From positions 3,100,001 to 3,164,000 of the forward strand of contig NZ_CP133656.1 of assembly GCF_036885195.1 (NCBI RefSeq): a DNA stretch of 64,000 nucleotides. The letters run 5' to 3'. The notes under the pieces were generated by a model. The model was not told the DNA's origin and searched no databases. It saw only the letters and a list, made by a program, of their open reading frames with translations. Source of the stretch: Pectobacterium cacticida. Its GTDB lineage: Bacteria > Pseudomonadota > Gammaproteobacteria > Enterobacterales > Enterobacteriaceae. The position numbers were made by a program, and so were the translations under genes. This document shows positions 51,814 to 61,510 of the stretch, one piece after another; position 1 is the stretch's first letter; every line of letters begins with the position of its first letter.

Positions 51814-52669
51814 GACTGATTCTCCCCCAAGCATGAAAGAATTGGTCGGGATGATAGGGGGTATCGTGTTTTCTATGCGTTTTTAAGTGCTTTATTATTG
51901 TTTCACTAATTTTATATTTATTATCTAACCAAAATAATGTAAAACTAACAATAAAACCCACAATAAATATCCCCCCTGAAATAACAATAATACTGGCTCC
52001 AGTAACCATAAACCCCGTCGCAGCTATTTTCGCTCCCCAGGCAAACCCAACCGATATTGCCAGTTTTGCCGCATCCATCGTTAAATTCACAAAGAAATCG
52101 GTGAGCGCGTATTCATCTTTCACTATCAACTCAATGGCGCGATAAGCGCCTGAAAACACAATACAGAACCTTGCCCCTGTCGCAATCCCGCTCTCAATAC
52201 CCTTGGTGCCGATGCCGATATCCACGATTTTCGGGTTATTAACGACATATCGGGTGGCATTTAAATATTTTCTTACGCCGGGGTAACCAGACAATTTTAT
52301 ATATTTACTGCCATTTTTCCCGCGATATTCCGTTGCCGTGACGCCGAATCCTTTAATCTCCATGACAATTCGGCTTACAGACACCGCTTCTGCAATGTTC
52401 CCGGCAAACGATGACACCGGGTCGGTACAGCCAAAGATTGCCGTTTTCCATGATTGATTGGGGTTAGGTGTGCACAACGTCTGTAAAAAATACGTCGCTT
52501 CCTGCACGGTCAACAAGGCATGAATATTTTCGTTATGGATTTCATTGAGTTGAGCATGTAATTTCTGTGCGTTAATATCGGCATGCTGCTGTTTAAAATC
52601 AAGATGATCTTCTAAGCGGTAGTTATCATCAACCCAGGTTTTCAATATCGGATCGTATTTCATCGTCAC
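51806..52669 (-). CDS. Membrane protein next to hcp, candidate T6SS effector
   Basis: 287 aa. Soluble, Gln/His-rich N-terminal 60 residues (QQHADINAQKLHAQLNEIHN), then a mixed middle, and two or three strongly hydrophobic helices at about 195-250 (SIIVISGGIFIVGFIVSFTLF). The layout suits a pore-forming cargo protein. Linked by overlap to a membrane immunity-like gene and convergent with hcp. No known toxin motif was recognised. Confidence 0.6.
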   Translation of the reverse strand: MTMKYDPILKTWVDDNYRLEDHLDFKQQHADINAQKLHAQLNEIHNENIHALLTVQEATYFLQTLCTPNPNQSWKTAIFGCTDPVSSFAGNIAEAVSVSRIVMEIKGFGVTATEYRGKNGSKYIKLSGYPGVRKYLNATRYVVNNPKIVDIGIGTKGIESGIATGARFCIVFSGAYRAIELIVKDEYALTDFFVNLTMDAAKLAISVGFAWGAKIAATGFMVTGASIIVISGGIFIVGFIVSFTLFWLDNKYKISETIIKHLKTHRKHDTPYHPDQFFHAWGRISHG

Positions 52670-52893
52670 TCACTCCCTTGAATTTGACTTAAGCCAACAT
52701 AGAACATCCTTATAAGGGCACTTTAGCGTAACGAGAGCGTTTTTTAAATATGAATAACGCTTCAGCCGTTATTTTTATCCTGTGAATAAACACGTTAGTT
52801 GAGGCCGTTACAAACATTAGCGCGGATAGCACAGAGTAATGGTGTCGATTAGGCTGTTATAATATCGCGCTACAGCCCACGGCAATAAAAAAT
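52670..52893. other. Spacer DNA before the repeat element, no gene seen
   Basis: AT-rich, with a CGTAACGAGAGCGTTTTTT stretch at 52727-52745 that could end transcripts. Promoter of the 52669 gene is likely here. No coding frame stood out. Confidence 0.4.
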
Positions 52894-53045
52894 TAAGAGT
52901 CTATCCCAGTAGGCGTCATTGTCGCCGTCAGTTTGGTCACGGACAGCGCGCAGAAACCGGAGCGTACACGGAGTACGTGAGGATTTCGAGCACTGCCCAG
53001 GGCCAAAATGGCAAGTAAAATAGCCCTAATGGGATAGGCGCTAAG
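52894..53045. repeat. Small dispersed repeat element with inverted ends
   Basis: The left end TTAAGAGTCTATCCCAGTAG and the right end, read inverted, CTTAGCGCCTATCCCATTAG share 15 of 20 bases. The inside (GGAGCGTACACGGAGTACGT, GAGCACTGCCCAG) is a sequence I recall as frequent in Pectobacterium and Serratia intergenic regions. It lies between the effector island and cas6f. Confidence 0.6.
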
Positions 53046-53067
53046 ACATTGCGTGGGCCGCAAAAGG

Positions 53068-53622
53068 TTAGAACCACGGAATAGTAGCCTGGGCGCTTAA
53101 ACCGTAGGAAGAGAAACGCCCCGCTACGGGCGTTTCCTGTAACGGGCCATGTTCTATCAACACCAAAAACATCTGCCCATTAGACAGGCTTTTGATTTGC
53201 ACAAACGGCAAGGCGCTGCGTTTTTCCACCGCATCGGGGATGCGAGCCGCCGCTTCCGCCTCCGTCAGCCACCCTTTCTTTACCGAGCGCCGTCGTAATC
53301 GCTCGGCGCTACTCTTGACCTGAACCCGGCGCACGGTGCGAAACTTCACGCCATCGGGTACGGGATGACACGCCGATACCTGCGTATAATCACGCAGCCC
53401 TTTCAACCACGCCGTTTGCTCCAGGGCAGAGAGCGCCGCCGCCGTGCCATGTAGCCGCAGGCATGCTCCCAGCGTTTTACCGACGTCTGGAAAGCTGATG
53501 CCAATGTCGCCCTCCGCCCGTTGCCCGAGCGCCCGATGCAGCTTGGCAAACAGCGCATTCATGAGTTGCGGCGCGGTAAACTCGGGATCGGGCAGGACGC
53601 GAATATCAATATAGTGATCCAT
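53068..53622 (-). CDS. cas6f: Type I-F crRNA endonuclease Cas6f (Csy4)
   Basis: 184 aa. DHYIDIRVLPDPEFTAPQLM start and His29 in NALFAKLHRALGQ, the catalytic His position in Csy4. The Arg-rich helix region (AERLRRRSVKKG) binds the repeat hairpin. It cuts pre-crRNA in each repeat and stays on the hairpin. Last gene of the operon. Confidence 0.95.
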   Translation of the reverse strand: MDHYIDIRVLPDPEFTAPQLMNALFAKLHRALGQRAEGDIGISFPDVGKTLGACLRLHGTAAALSALEQTAWLKGLRDYTQVSACHPVPDGVKFRTVRRVQVKSSAERLRRRSVKKGWLTEAEAAARIPDAVEKRSALPFVQIKSLSNGQMFLVLIEHGPLQETPVAGRFSSYGLSAQATIPWF

Positions 53623-53631
53623 ACCGCCACC

Positions 53632-54642
53632 TTATTCGCTTTTTTCACCAAACACGCCGCCGCGAATCAGCGTAGCCATCACATAATGCTGCTGCTCAAT
53701 CGAAGGAACATCGCCTTTAATCACCCAATTATCCAATAGCGTGTAAAAATCCATTTTCTCTTTGGGCTGACGATAAGCCTTACCGCGGCTAGTAACGGAA
53801 CCATAGGGTTCAACGGCAATCGGGCCCGCTTCATCCGCGGCCGGATACCAGTCATCAATTGTGCGTAGCGCGTTACCGATTTTTTGCGAGTGAATCGCGG
53901 CAACCTCATTGACCTGATAGAGGATCTTGCTCTTGCCGTTGCGTGCTTTGTCGTCAAGCACCAGTTCCTGAGAAGGGAAAACTTCCTGCCCATTGCCTAA
54001 CTGCACGTAGGCTTCCACGCTAAAAAGCACAGATGCGTCGCCCGCAAGCCCCTGCTCAATGGCTTGCGTCAGGGCGGCAAGGTCACCCGCGGGTTGGCTA
54101 AACGCACGCAGCGAATAGTCCTCGCCGTTAAATTCCCAGCGCTGCTCACCGGTGGTAACGACGACGCGAATGGCTTCTGCCCCTACACGGTTGCGCCACA
54201 AAAAACGGCCGTTGGCGATGTTTTCCGCATAGCGTGCCGCTAATGTGCCAAAACCGTGTTCTCGCGCGTATCCCGTGATGATGTTACCCAACGCGGTTTG
54301 ATAATCCTGGTCGTTACAGACGGAGGGCTGCGCCAGATTGCCCAGTACCCGCAGGGTAAACACAACTTTTAACGTATCGGCACCGAACGGGAGGGCTGCG
54401 ACGTCAACTTTTTGCAGGTTGGCTTTCTGAATCTCCGCATCCAGCTTGGACGGATCGCTGGCGAGGGCGTTTTTCAGGCGGTTGGAGATGGTTCCACGTA
54501 CCGATTTCTCCTGAATGGCGATGGGCGCCCAATGATCCGTCTGCCCCCAGTTACCGGCATACATCAATGCATCCGAGTTCGCTAATTTACGTTCAAAAGC
54601 CAGTACTGAGGCCGTCTTTAACTGTGTTGCTGCTTTTGCCAT
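53632..54642 (-). CDS. csy3: Type I-F Cascade backbone Cas7f (Csy3)
   Basis: 336 aa from the ATG at 54642 (AAGGA upstream). LKTASVLAFERKLANSDALM and VEPYGSVTSRGKAYR are Csy3 signatures. Six copies form the crRNA backbone of the Csy complex. Confidence 0.96.
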   Translation of the reverse strand: MAKAATQLKTASVLAFERKLANSDALMYAGNWGQTDHWAPIAIQEKSVRGTISNRLKNALASDPSKLDAEIQKANLQKVDVAALPFGADTLKVVFTLRVLGNLAQPSVCNDQDYQTALGNIITGYAREHGFGTLAARYAENIANGRFLWRNRVGAEAIRVVVTTGEQRWEFNGEDYSLRAFSQPAGDLAALTQAIEQGLAGDASVLFSVEAYVQLGNGQEVFPSQELVLDDKARNGKSKILYQVNEVAAIHSQKIGNALRTIDDWYPAADEAGPIAVEPYGSVTSRGKAYRQPKEKMDFYTLLDNWVIKGDVPSIEQQHYVMATLIRGGVFGEKSE

Positions 54643-54655
54643 GATCCAATCCTTT

Positions 54656-55588
54656 TTAGTCATCGAATTCGTAAGACGTATCTTCTGCTGCTGCATCGTT
54701 GTCCGCGACTTGGCGACAGTGATAATCCCCACCCTGCTGCTGGTATTGCCAGAGAATATCGCGTATGTCGCGGATACGGTGCGCCCCTTGCCATTCGCCG
54801 ATACCGTAGGCGGCTTCGGCAAAGCAGAACGGCGTGTGGGTATCGCGGGTTTTATCGACGTCGCCGGGCGCATAAAGTGGCGAAATAGCCTGATAGCCAA
54901 TCATTAACGGCGTGAGAAAACCGCCATCGCCGGGCTTGGGCAAGGCTTTCCACTGTACGGTGTTATCGCTGGGGTTGCGCTCCGCCTGCATTTTCAGTGC
55001 GGCGAAATCCAGCCAGGCATCCATCATTCCCGCCTGTGGATTAACCTGCTGCAATGTCTGGAAATGACGTTGCAATAGCGAAGTGCGATCGCGTAACACA
55101 AAGCCGGGTAACAAGCGGCGCATCACGACACGCGTTTTTGCTTCGTCTACCGGTAAAGGCTGGATGCTAACTCGCTCGATATCCATAACCGTGCCGCCCG
55201 CCAGCCGCTGGCACTGCGCCTGCTGTCGCAAATAGTCGCACAACGCGGCCGTATCCGCCGGGATTGGCCCATTGCAGCGAATTAACAACGAGACGGTCAT
55301 ATGCATGCGACCTTCCTCGTTGAAAGCCGCCGTTTTCGCCTCTTTCGTCAGCGGATTACGAGTCAGCGCGAAACTCCGTTCCCAGCGAGAACCGTAGGCG
55401 TGTAGCTGATGTTGATGGCTCACCACGCCACAGCCATCCAACGTTAGTCCGTAGCTAATTTGTAGCTTGCGGGACAGCGCATGGGTAAAACCAAGAAAGT
55501 GCGTAATTGCAGGGAAGCCATAGGTCAGCCCGGCGATGGCGTTGGCATTTTCGACCTGGATACGACGCAGAATAATTAACGTGCTCAT
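54656..55588 (-). CDS. csy2: Type I-F Cas5f (Csy2)
   Basis: 310 aa from the ATG at 55588, overlapping the csy1 TGA by 4 bp, with GGAGG upstream. STLIILRRIQVENANAIAGL, then YGFPAITHFLGFTHAL match Csy2, which caps the crRNA 5' handle with Csy1. Confidence 0.95.
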   Translation of the reverse strand: MSTLIILRRIQVENANAIAGLTYGFPAITHFLGFTHALSRKLQISYGLTLDGCGVVSHQHQLHAYGSRWERSFALTRNPLTKEAKTAAFNEEGRMHMTVSLLIRCNGPIPADTAALCDYLRQQAQCQRLAGGTVMDIERVSIQPLPVDEAKTRVVMRRLLPGFVLRDRTSLLQRHFQTLQQVNPQAGMMDAWLDFAALKMQAERNPSDNTVQWKALPKPGDGGFLTPLMIGYQAISPLYAPGDVDKTRDTHTPFCFAEAAYGIGEWQGAHRIRDIRDILWQYQQQGGDYHCRQVADNDAAAEDTSYEFDD

Positions 55589-56919
55589 GCCAGATCCTCC
55601 TTCAGTGCGCTTTCCATGTCTCGCATCCGCCGCTTGAACAGCGCCGAGGTAGACCATTCGCGACGTTCAACTTCACCGAAAATCAGGGTCTCATGCTTGA
55701 GCCGCCGATTCAGCCAGCGACCAAAATCATAGGCGATGGCCTGCTGCCAGTCCCCCGCTTCACGCTCGCGGCGGAAAACCGTATCCGTTTCTGCACGATA
55801 AGGATCGAGCCACAGCTGCTGGGTGCGCTTCAGTTCAGATGCGGCGCTCCAGCCCGCAGGGAGATTTTGCACACTCGCAACATAGAAGAAGAGCTGGTCG
55901 ATCAATTGATCGAGATAACGCAGGCGCTGCTGGCGAATATCGCGATTGTTTTCTACGCCCTTGACGTTAAGCAGAAAGCCCTGCATCTGGGCTAACGTGG
56001 CGCGAGTATGGTAGTCCACCTCGCCGCGCGGTCGGAAAATGGACTCATGCTGCTGCGGCGGTTTTTCCACGCTATTCCACTGTGGCGGGGCGCAACTGAG
56101 CAGATAGGAACGGCCACTTCTACTGCTATTGAGTGAGGAAATATTTTGCGGCTTAGTGCCGCCCATCTTCTGCACTGCCAAGTTGGGATAGCTGATCAAC
56201 GGCCGATCATGCCATTGTTTATCTTTTTGCGCCTGACGAATCGCTTTGGCCTCTTCGCCAAAGCGCACGGCATTAATCCGCTGATAGAGCGCCTGCGCCA
56301 GCGAAGAAGCATAAAGCGGGCTGAGCAGATGGTACTCACCGTTTGCCAGGGGAAAATAGATCTGCTTGGCCAGTTTATGCGAACTCGGCTGGCGATCGGT
56401 GAAGACTTGCTTAAACCCCGCCAGCCAGTGTGCCAATTGTTCCGAATTTTCTGCCAGTGCCTCTAATGCGCTGTGGTCGCCGCGCTGTAAGGCAGCCACC
56501 AGCGAATCCCCGTCGTGCTCGGTCTGGAGCAGTTTGGCGACATCGAGGGCGGCGGCGTTTCCCACGGCATCGATAGCGGGTTGTGCCAGTGTTGCGGTCG
56601 AAAGCGTTTTAGCCTCCGTTACCGTTCCGGTGCTAAAGACGCTGGTGCCTTTGGCATCGCTATGAGTAAATTTCAGCGCGTGAGTGACCAGGCTGATTTG
56701 TCCAGCGCGGCTGGCGGCATCGGTTAGCCACGCGCGAACCTCATGCTTCTGCTCGATCTCCCGCCGTTTCTCGGCCAGTTCCAACTCCACCGCCGCCAAC
56801 GCTTCGCCGCTGAGCGCCGACCGCTGCTTCTCCGCCTCTTTATCGAACGCCTCCAGCTTGGCCTGCTTTCGCGTATTGATGTAGGACACGATGAACGGTG
56901 TCAGCTCATTTTCTTCCAT
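55585..56919 (-). CDS. csy1: Type I-F Cas8f (Csy1)
   Basis: 444 aa with GGAGGGG before the ATG. ELTPFIVSYINTRKQAKLEA start, LTDAASRAGQISLVTHALKF and YFPLANGEYHLLSPLYASSL fit Csy1. Large subunit that reads the PAM and recruits Cas2-3. 25 bp after cas2-3. Confidence 0.95.
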   Translation of the reverse strand: MEENELTPFIVSYINTRKQAKLEAFDKEAEKQRSALSGEALAAVELELAEKRREIEQKHEVRAWLTDAASRAGQISLVTHALKFTHSDAKGTSVFSTGTVTEAKTLSTATLAQPAIDAVGNAAALDVAKLLQTEHDGDSLVAALQRGDHSALEALAENSEQLAHWLAGFKQVFTDRQPSSHKLAKQIYFPLANGEYHLLSPLYASSLAQALYQRINAVRFGEEAKAIRQAQKDKQWHDRPLISYPNLAVQKMGGTKPQNISSLNSSRSGRSYLLSCAPPQWNSVEKPPQQHESIFRPRGEVDYHTRATLAQMQGFLLNVKGVENNRDIRQQRLRYLDQLIDQLFFYVASVQNLPAGWSAASELKRTQQLWLDPYRAETDTVFRREREAGDWQQAIAYDFGRWLNRRLKHETLIFGEVERREWSTSALFKRRMRDMESALKEDLA

Positions 56920-56943
56920 ACCCCCCTCCTGTTGTTATTCTTG

Positions 56944-59900
56944 TCAATGCGCAAACACCCCCAGCAAGGGGTGCCAGAGCCAGTCTGTTTCCTCGTCTTC
57001 CCGCAGGCGAATCTCGCCGAATCGGGCGCTCACCCAGTGCAGTTCCCACTGTTTCTCGTCTGCCAGACGTTGGTATAAGGCGTGGTAGTCGGGGTTAACC
57101 CATGCACAGACGCCCTCAGCCATGTTCAATGTAACCGGGCGAACAATATCGCTTTGTTTCCAGCCGCGCGGGCCATCGTCCTCCACCATGAATACCGGTG
57201 CTTCATCTTCATCGGCGATCCACAGATAGTACGCCTCATCGCTCTGCGAACGGCGGAAAGGCGTGCGCCGCTGGAGCTCGCCATTCCAGTGGGGATGCGC
57301 GCGCCACCAGAACGCGGCGGGTGGGCATTTCAAGTCATCGAGCCGTTGATTTTTTAGGCCAAGCAGCGTCTTCCCTAACACGGCATGCTCTAACGCCACC
57401 AGAGAAAACGGTTTGCTCAGCGGGGTGGGCTGTACAATACGCGGTTCGGCGCTGGGGTGGCTATAGGCAGCTTCCGGCAATAGCTCGCGCAGATCGTGCG
57501 TATCGAGCCGTTCATCTTTCGATTCGAACCCTGGCTTGCAGTACGCCACCGTTTCACCTCTTAGCGCACGAATATTGTGGCTAAGTAACGCGATATTAGG
57601 TGTTTTAGGCACATACTGCGCCGCCTGCCGATGGCGTAAAACGCGTCCGGCAAGCTGGATCAGCGAACGCATCGAGCTGGGTTCGACAATGGCCCAATCA
57701 TAATCGTGATCCCTGCCCACCTCGGCGACGGCGGTCGCCAGCACCACAAAAACATGATGCCGTTGCGGCGCGGTTTCTACCGCCTGACGAATTTCCGCTA
57801 CCTGCCACAACGCATCGGCATCGTTACGCATCAGCGCAGCATCAAGCCGTTGCTCAATATAGGAACGCATCGCCAACGGATGTTGGCTGTGATAAACGCA
57901 GTAATGAATACAGAATTCCGGCGGAGACGGCATCGCCAGCAACTGACGAGCAACGGCAACCAGCGGGTTGATATTCGCCATTCTGACCAGCCCCAGCGAG
58001 ACGGTTTTCCCGTTCTCATGCTGTTGGTGATGCTGCGTATGCAACGTTACTATCTGTGAATGGATCGCCTGAGCGACAGCCAAATGCACATCATCCGCCT
58101 GCTTGCTGGGCGTTTGTATCGGGACGATAGCGGCGAAACGCAGCGGGAGCGCATCCCGTGTGAGATTTTTCAGCCGCTGTTGCACGAAGGCATCATGCCT
58201 GACCACAAAATGCTTCACATCACTATATTGCGCATGTTGGCAGCCAAACTCATCAAACCAGCCGCAGCACACATTCAGTGGCATATTTGGCGTACCGTAA
58301 GCCTGTTGCCAGGCGGCACGACCATCAAGATAGGCACTGAACAGCGTGCGTATTAACGTCGGCGGCAAGGTGGCAGACGACAGCAGCACGCGTGAGCCTA
58401 GCATCCCCGCCCAGTTGACCAACCGACACAGCGCCGGAAGATCGTCCAGGCCAAAATCATCCGGTTCATCCAGCACCAGATCGGAGGTCAGTAGCCGTAA
58501 CATCGGGGCAATCTGATGGCCGCCGCGTAACCCCTCCGTGGCCGGCATCAAGTGATCGATGGTGGTGACTAAAACGGGCGCGCTCAGTAATTGATGTAGC
58601 GTGGGGCTACGTTCCAGCCACGTTTTTAACCGACCATCATCCAGCGAACCGTCATAGCGAACGTATTGATGCTCAGAGAATAACGGCTCGGCGGATTCAC
58701 TTCCGGTTAACGCAGTGTTCCGCTGGTGATGGGCATTTTCCTGTCGCATTTGGTGGAGATCTTGCACGGCCTGTGAGCCAATCAGCACAGCTAAGTCATC
58801 TTCATCCAACGTCAAACGCTGTCTCAGGGCATCGCCGGTTTGTAGCGTCAACGTGCGCAATCCCAACGCAACGGAGAAGCGACAGCCGAGCGCCTCATCT
58901 GCCAACCCATACATAATTCGCGCGTTGGCAAAAGTTTTCCCTCGCCCCGTCGAAGCCATGTTCACGCCGAAGAAACCGTGTTGCTTGCTGGCTTCTCGAA
59001 CAGAGCAGGCAAGGTCAAACGCGCGATCTTGCCAGCGAAAACACGAGTGCGTACTACGCTGGCGAAACCCTTTGTGGCGGGTAATGGCGGGAAGCGTATC
59101 GCGTAAACGCGGCAAGCTTCGCCCCAGCAACAAAGCATTTTGCCCGACACCGATACAGTGTTCATCCAACCGCTGTTTATGTTCCCCTGTCTGTCGATCG
59201 GTATTGGCCCAAACCGGATACGTCACATCCTGCCAGCCTATCGTTGCCGCCCCCGCCGAATAGTGGTGGTCGGCTAGCATTAGCGCGAGACGTGCCAGGT
59301 GAACGGTCAATCGTTGATCTAGCTGACCGAAATGCATCAATGTGGGGAGCGCCAGCGCACGCCCGGCAAATTTACGTGCTTTTTCACACCAAACGCCGCT
59401 ACGCAACGGCGTGCCGTTAGGAAACTGCCAGTTTTGCTCACGCTCCTGTGGCGTCCGGTCAGTTTCACAATGGTTCAATGCATTCCACTGCGCAGAAAGA
59501 TGATCGGTTAACCAGGTCTCAGCAAAACTTAACTGCGGCGGCATTCGGTTCGGCGCGAGCTGCGGAGATTCATTAAACACCGGCAACCGATGATGGGACA
59601 TAATCAGCCAGGCGACCGTTTGCGCCAGCGGCGGCAGCGTACGAAAGGGGTTCTCGCAGAATGTCGGCGTATCCCGTAGCAACGCCGCCAGCAGCGCCGT
59701 TTCCGTTTCCGGGGTAATAACGCTGAGGGCAGTTAACCAGCCGTTGTCATCCTGCTTCCCCACAAACGCCTGAAACAACCGCAGCGACACCCATTCATGC
59801 CGATAAGGCTGGCTGCGTGGGCCTGCGCCACTGAGCCCCGCCTGAAATAATGCATTGGCTTTGCCTACATCGTGAAATAACCCGGCGATGGCGGCTAACA

Positions 59901-60240
59901 GACTGAACGTCTCGGCGCTATGCCACGGATTTTCGTCTTTTGCACGCAGAATATCGCGGCGGGTAACGTTAGTAGGCACACTGCCTTGTGCATTAAAACG
60001 CCGCAGATTGCCGACAATCCACAATAACTCCGTATGATTGGCACTACGCACCCAGTGACAGGCGACGGCAGTATTACGGCGCGCTGTTTTACGCAGCAGC
60101 TTGCGAAGCGTGTTCAGTCCGTCTTGTGTGATAGCGGTTTGCCAACTGCGCTCGCCTTTGCGCTCAGCGAACTGATCCAATATCCGGCGGGTTTCGACCA
60201 GCGCGCGTTTATTACATTCCGAAATGAGCAGGATATTCAT
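56944..60240 (-). CDS. cas3: Type I-F fused Cas2-Cas3 nuclease-helicase
   Basis: 1098 aa. N-terminal Cas2 domain (NILLISECNKRALVETRRIL) to about residue 90, HD nuclease GLFHDVGKANALFQ (His123-Asp124), SF2 helicase with MASTGRGKTFANARI near 430 and DEPDD near 588, and a C-terminal domain. It degrades target DNA and, with Cas1, adds spacers. Start overlaps the cas1 stop (ATGA). All key motifs look intact. Confidence 0.96.
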   Translation of the reverse strand: MNILLISECNKRALVETRRILDQFAERKGERSWQTAITQDGLNTLRKLLRKTARRNTAVACHWVRSANHTELLWIVGNLRRFNAQGSVPTNVTRRDILRAKDENPWHSAETFSLLAAIAGLFHDVGKANALFQAGLSGAGPRSQPYRHEWVSLRLFQAFVGKQDDNGWLTALSVITPETETALLAALLRDTPTFCENPFRTLPPLAQTVAWLIMSHHRLPVFNESPQLAPNRMPPQLSFAETWLTDHLSAQWNALNHCETDRTPQEREQNWQFPNGTPLRSGVWCEKARKFAGRALALPTLMHFGQLDQRLTVHLARLALMLADHHYSAGAATIGWQDVTYPVWANTDRQTGEHKQRLDEHCIGVGQNALLLGRSLPRLRDTLPAITRHKGFRQRSTHSCFRWQDRAFDLACSVREASKQHGFFGVNMASTGRGKTFANARIMYGLADEALGCRFSVALGLRTLTLQTGDALRQRLTLDEDDLAVLIGSQAVQDLHQMRQENAHHQRNTALTGSESAEPLFSEHQYVRYDGSLDDGRLKTWLERSPTLHQLLSAPVLVTTIDHLMPATEGLRGGHQIAPMLRLLTSDLVLDEPDDFGLDDLPALCRLVNWAGMLGSRVLLSSATLPPTLIRTLFSAYLDGRAAWQQAYGTPNMPLNVCCGWFDEFGCQHAQYSDVKHFVVRHDAFVQQRLKNLTRDALPLRFAAIVPIQTPSKQADDVHLAVAQAIHSQIVTLHTQHHQQHENGKTVSLGLVRMANINPLVAVARQLLAMPSPPEFCIHYCVYHSQHPLAMRSYIEQRLDAALMRNDADALWQVAEIRQAVETAPQRHHVFVVLATAVAEVGRDHDYDWAIVEPSSMRSLIQLAGRVLRHRQAAQYVPKTPNIALLSHNIRALRGETVAYCKPGFESKDERLDTHDLRELLPEAAYSHPSAEPRIVQPTPLSKPFSLVALEHAVLGKTLLGLKNQRLDDLKCPPAAFWWRAHPHWNGELQRRTPFRRSQSDEAYYLWIADEDEAPVFMVEDDGPRGWKQSDIVRPVTLNMAEGVCAWVNPDYHALYQRLADEKQWELHWVSARFGEIRLREDEETDWLWHPLLGVFAH

Positions 60241-61220
60241 CGGCCGACCTGGCTCAGCTTGCTGGCGACATCCTGCAAGCTGCTTATCATGACATCCAGC
60301 GCGTCGGATTGTTGAAACGCGGTCAGGCAGCGCTGACGAAATTCTTGCTCATCTTCGCCTTCCATCGCCGCAATAAACGCCTGCGGCAATATAAGGGCAT
60401 CCTTAATTAAATCGGCGACGTCAAACACCAACCCGCCACGGCGGGTTTTACCGTGTAACACCGCCAACCCATGCGGCAGGCCCAACACCCATGTCGAGAC
60501 GGCGGCGAGCCCATAAGCCAGATAATTGCCATGATCGAGAAATCGATTAGCCAAATCGGTGCCGCCGCCACGTTTAGCACGGGTAAAATCGCCATAGCTC
60601 ACGGCATTGGCGGCCAGCTTGTACAGGGCTTTGGTCATCATCGCCTCCTGTACCAACACGTCGTTGCTGGTACGGCAATCGGCTAACCCTTTTTCATAAC
60701 GATCCAACAGCGCCTGGAGATGGTCAGGCTTAAAGGTAAAATGTGATTCCCGTGACAGACGCGGCCCTAGCCAGTGCTGACGAATTTGCGTGATCCGCAC
60801 CTGTTGAAAGGCAATAGCGGCAGACAGCCTTTTTTCATCATCAAACCAAAAGCTGACCCAATCCTGCAAATACTCAGTTGGCCGATACTCGCTCTGCGGC
60901 GAAAGCCAGGAGACGGCGACCTCTGCCTCGTTGGCGGCAAACAGCGGTGTACCGCCACCGCCACAGAAACCAATCATCACACCCGCCCTGGCGAATTCGC
61001 GCATCGCTGCCTGGGTAACGGAAGTGCCCGTACCCAACATCACCACGCTAGTATTCGCGATAGGAATGTTCCAGTACAGCGACTGGTTTCCTTCCTCCGT
61101 GACATATTCGACACGACCACCGTTGACGAGAATACGGCAATACTGAAGGTAATAAACATTCGCGCGTTTGGAATGCAGAATCGTTTTTAAGTCTGAAGGG
61201 CTAAAAGCGTTATCCATCAT
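60237..61220 (-). CDS. cas1: Type I-F Cas1 integrase
   Basis: 327 aa (two ATGs in a row at the start). ILHSKRANVYYLQYCRILVN, then LGTGTSVTQAAMREFARAGV and LPHGLAVLHGKTRRGGLVFD match Cas1f. Spacer integrase. First gene of the operon; divergent from the CRISPR leader, 290 bp from the first repeat. Confidence 0.96.
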   Translation of the reverse strand: MMDNAFSPSDLKTILHSKRANVYYLQYCRILVNGGRVEYVTEEGNQSLYWNIPIANTSVVMLGTGTSVTQAAMREFARAGVMIGFCGGGGTPLFAANEAEVAVSWLSPQSEYRPTEYLQDWVSFWFDDEKRLSAAIAFQQVRITQIRQHWLGPRLSRESHFTFKPDHLQALLDRYEKGLADCRTSNDVLVQEAMMTKALYKLAANAVSYGDFTRAKRGGGTDLANRFLDHGNYLAYGLAAVSTWVLGLPHGLAVLHGKTRRGGLVFDVADLIKDALILPQAFIAAMEGEDEQEFRQRCLTAFQQSDALDVMISSLQDVASKLSQVGR

Positions 61221-61510
61221 GTATATCTGCCGTAATCAGTCGTCGCAGTGACGCCAACGAAATAAATCGCAGGCTAACTATATGAGATTAAAGAAACGAT
61301 CAGGAAACCTGATAAAAATCAGGCTATCACAGCGATATGGAGAAAAAATAGAGACTGAAGGAAATATTACCCAAATGCCTACCCTTTTTATTTAGCCCAA
61401 TCCACAGTATTAATAATCAATGGGTTAGCATTAAGCTAAAAAAAAGGGTTTTTTCGGAAAAAGCAGCGATTGCCGCCAACAAAACAAACCGTTAGAGTGA
61501 TTGCGCTACA
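61221..61510 (+). promoter_or_regulatory. CRISPR leader
   Basis: AT-rich 290 bp between cas1 and the first repeat. It must hold the array promoter (plus direction) and the cas promoter (minus). An imperfect stem, ACCCTTTTT...AGCCCA against TGGG...AAAAAAGGGT (about 61381-61454), surrounds the IHF-type site. New spacers are expected to enter at its right edge. Confidence 0.82.
61415..61427 (+). promoter_or_regulatory. IHF-type site in the leader
   Basis: AATCAATGGGTTA fits the IHF consensus WATCAANNNNTTR at every fixed base. It lies 83 bp before the first repeat. IHF is known to help type I-F spacer integration. Confidence 0.75.

Noticed and set aside
52681..53067. A second CRISPR array after cas6f
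   Set aside because: No copy of the repeat was found there.
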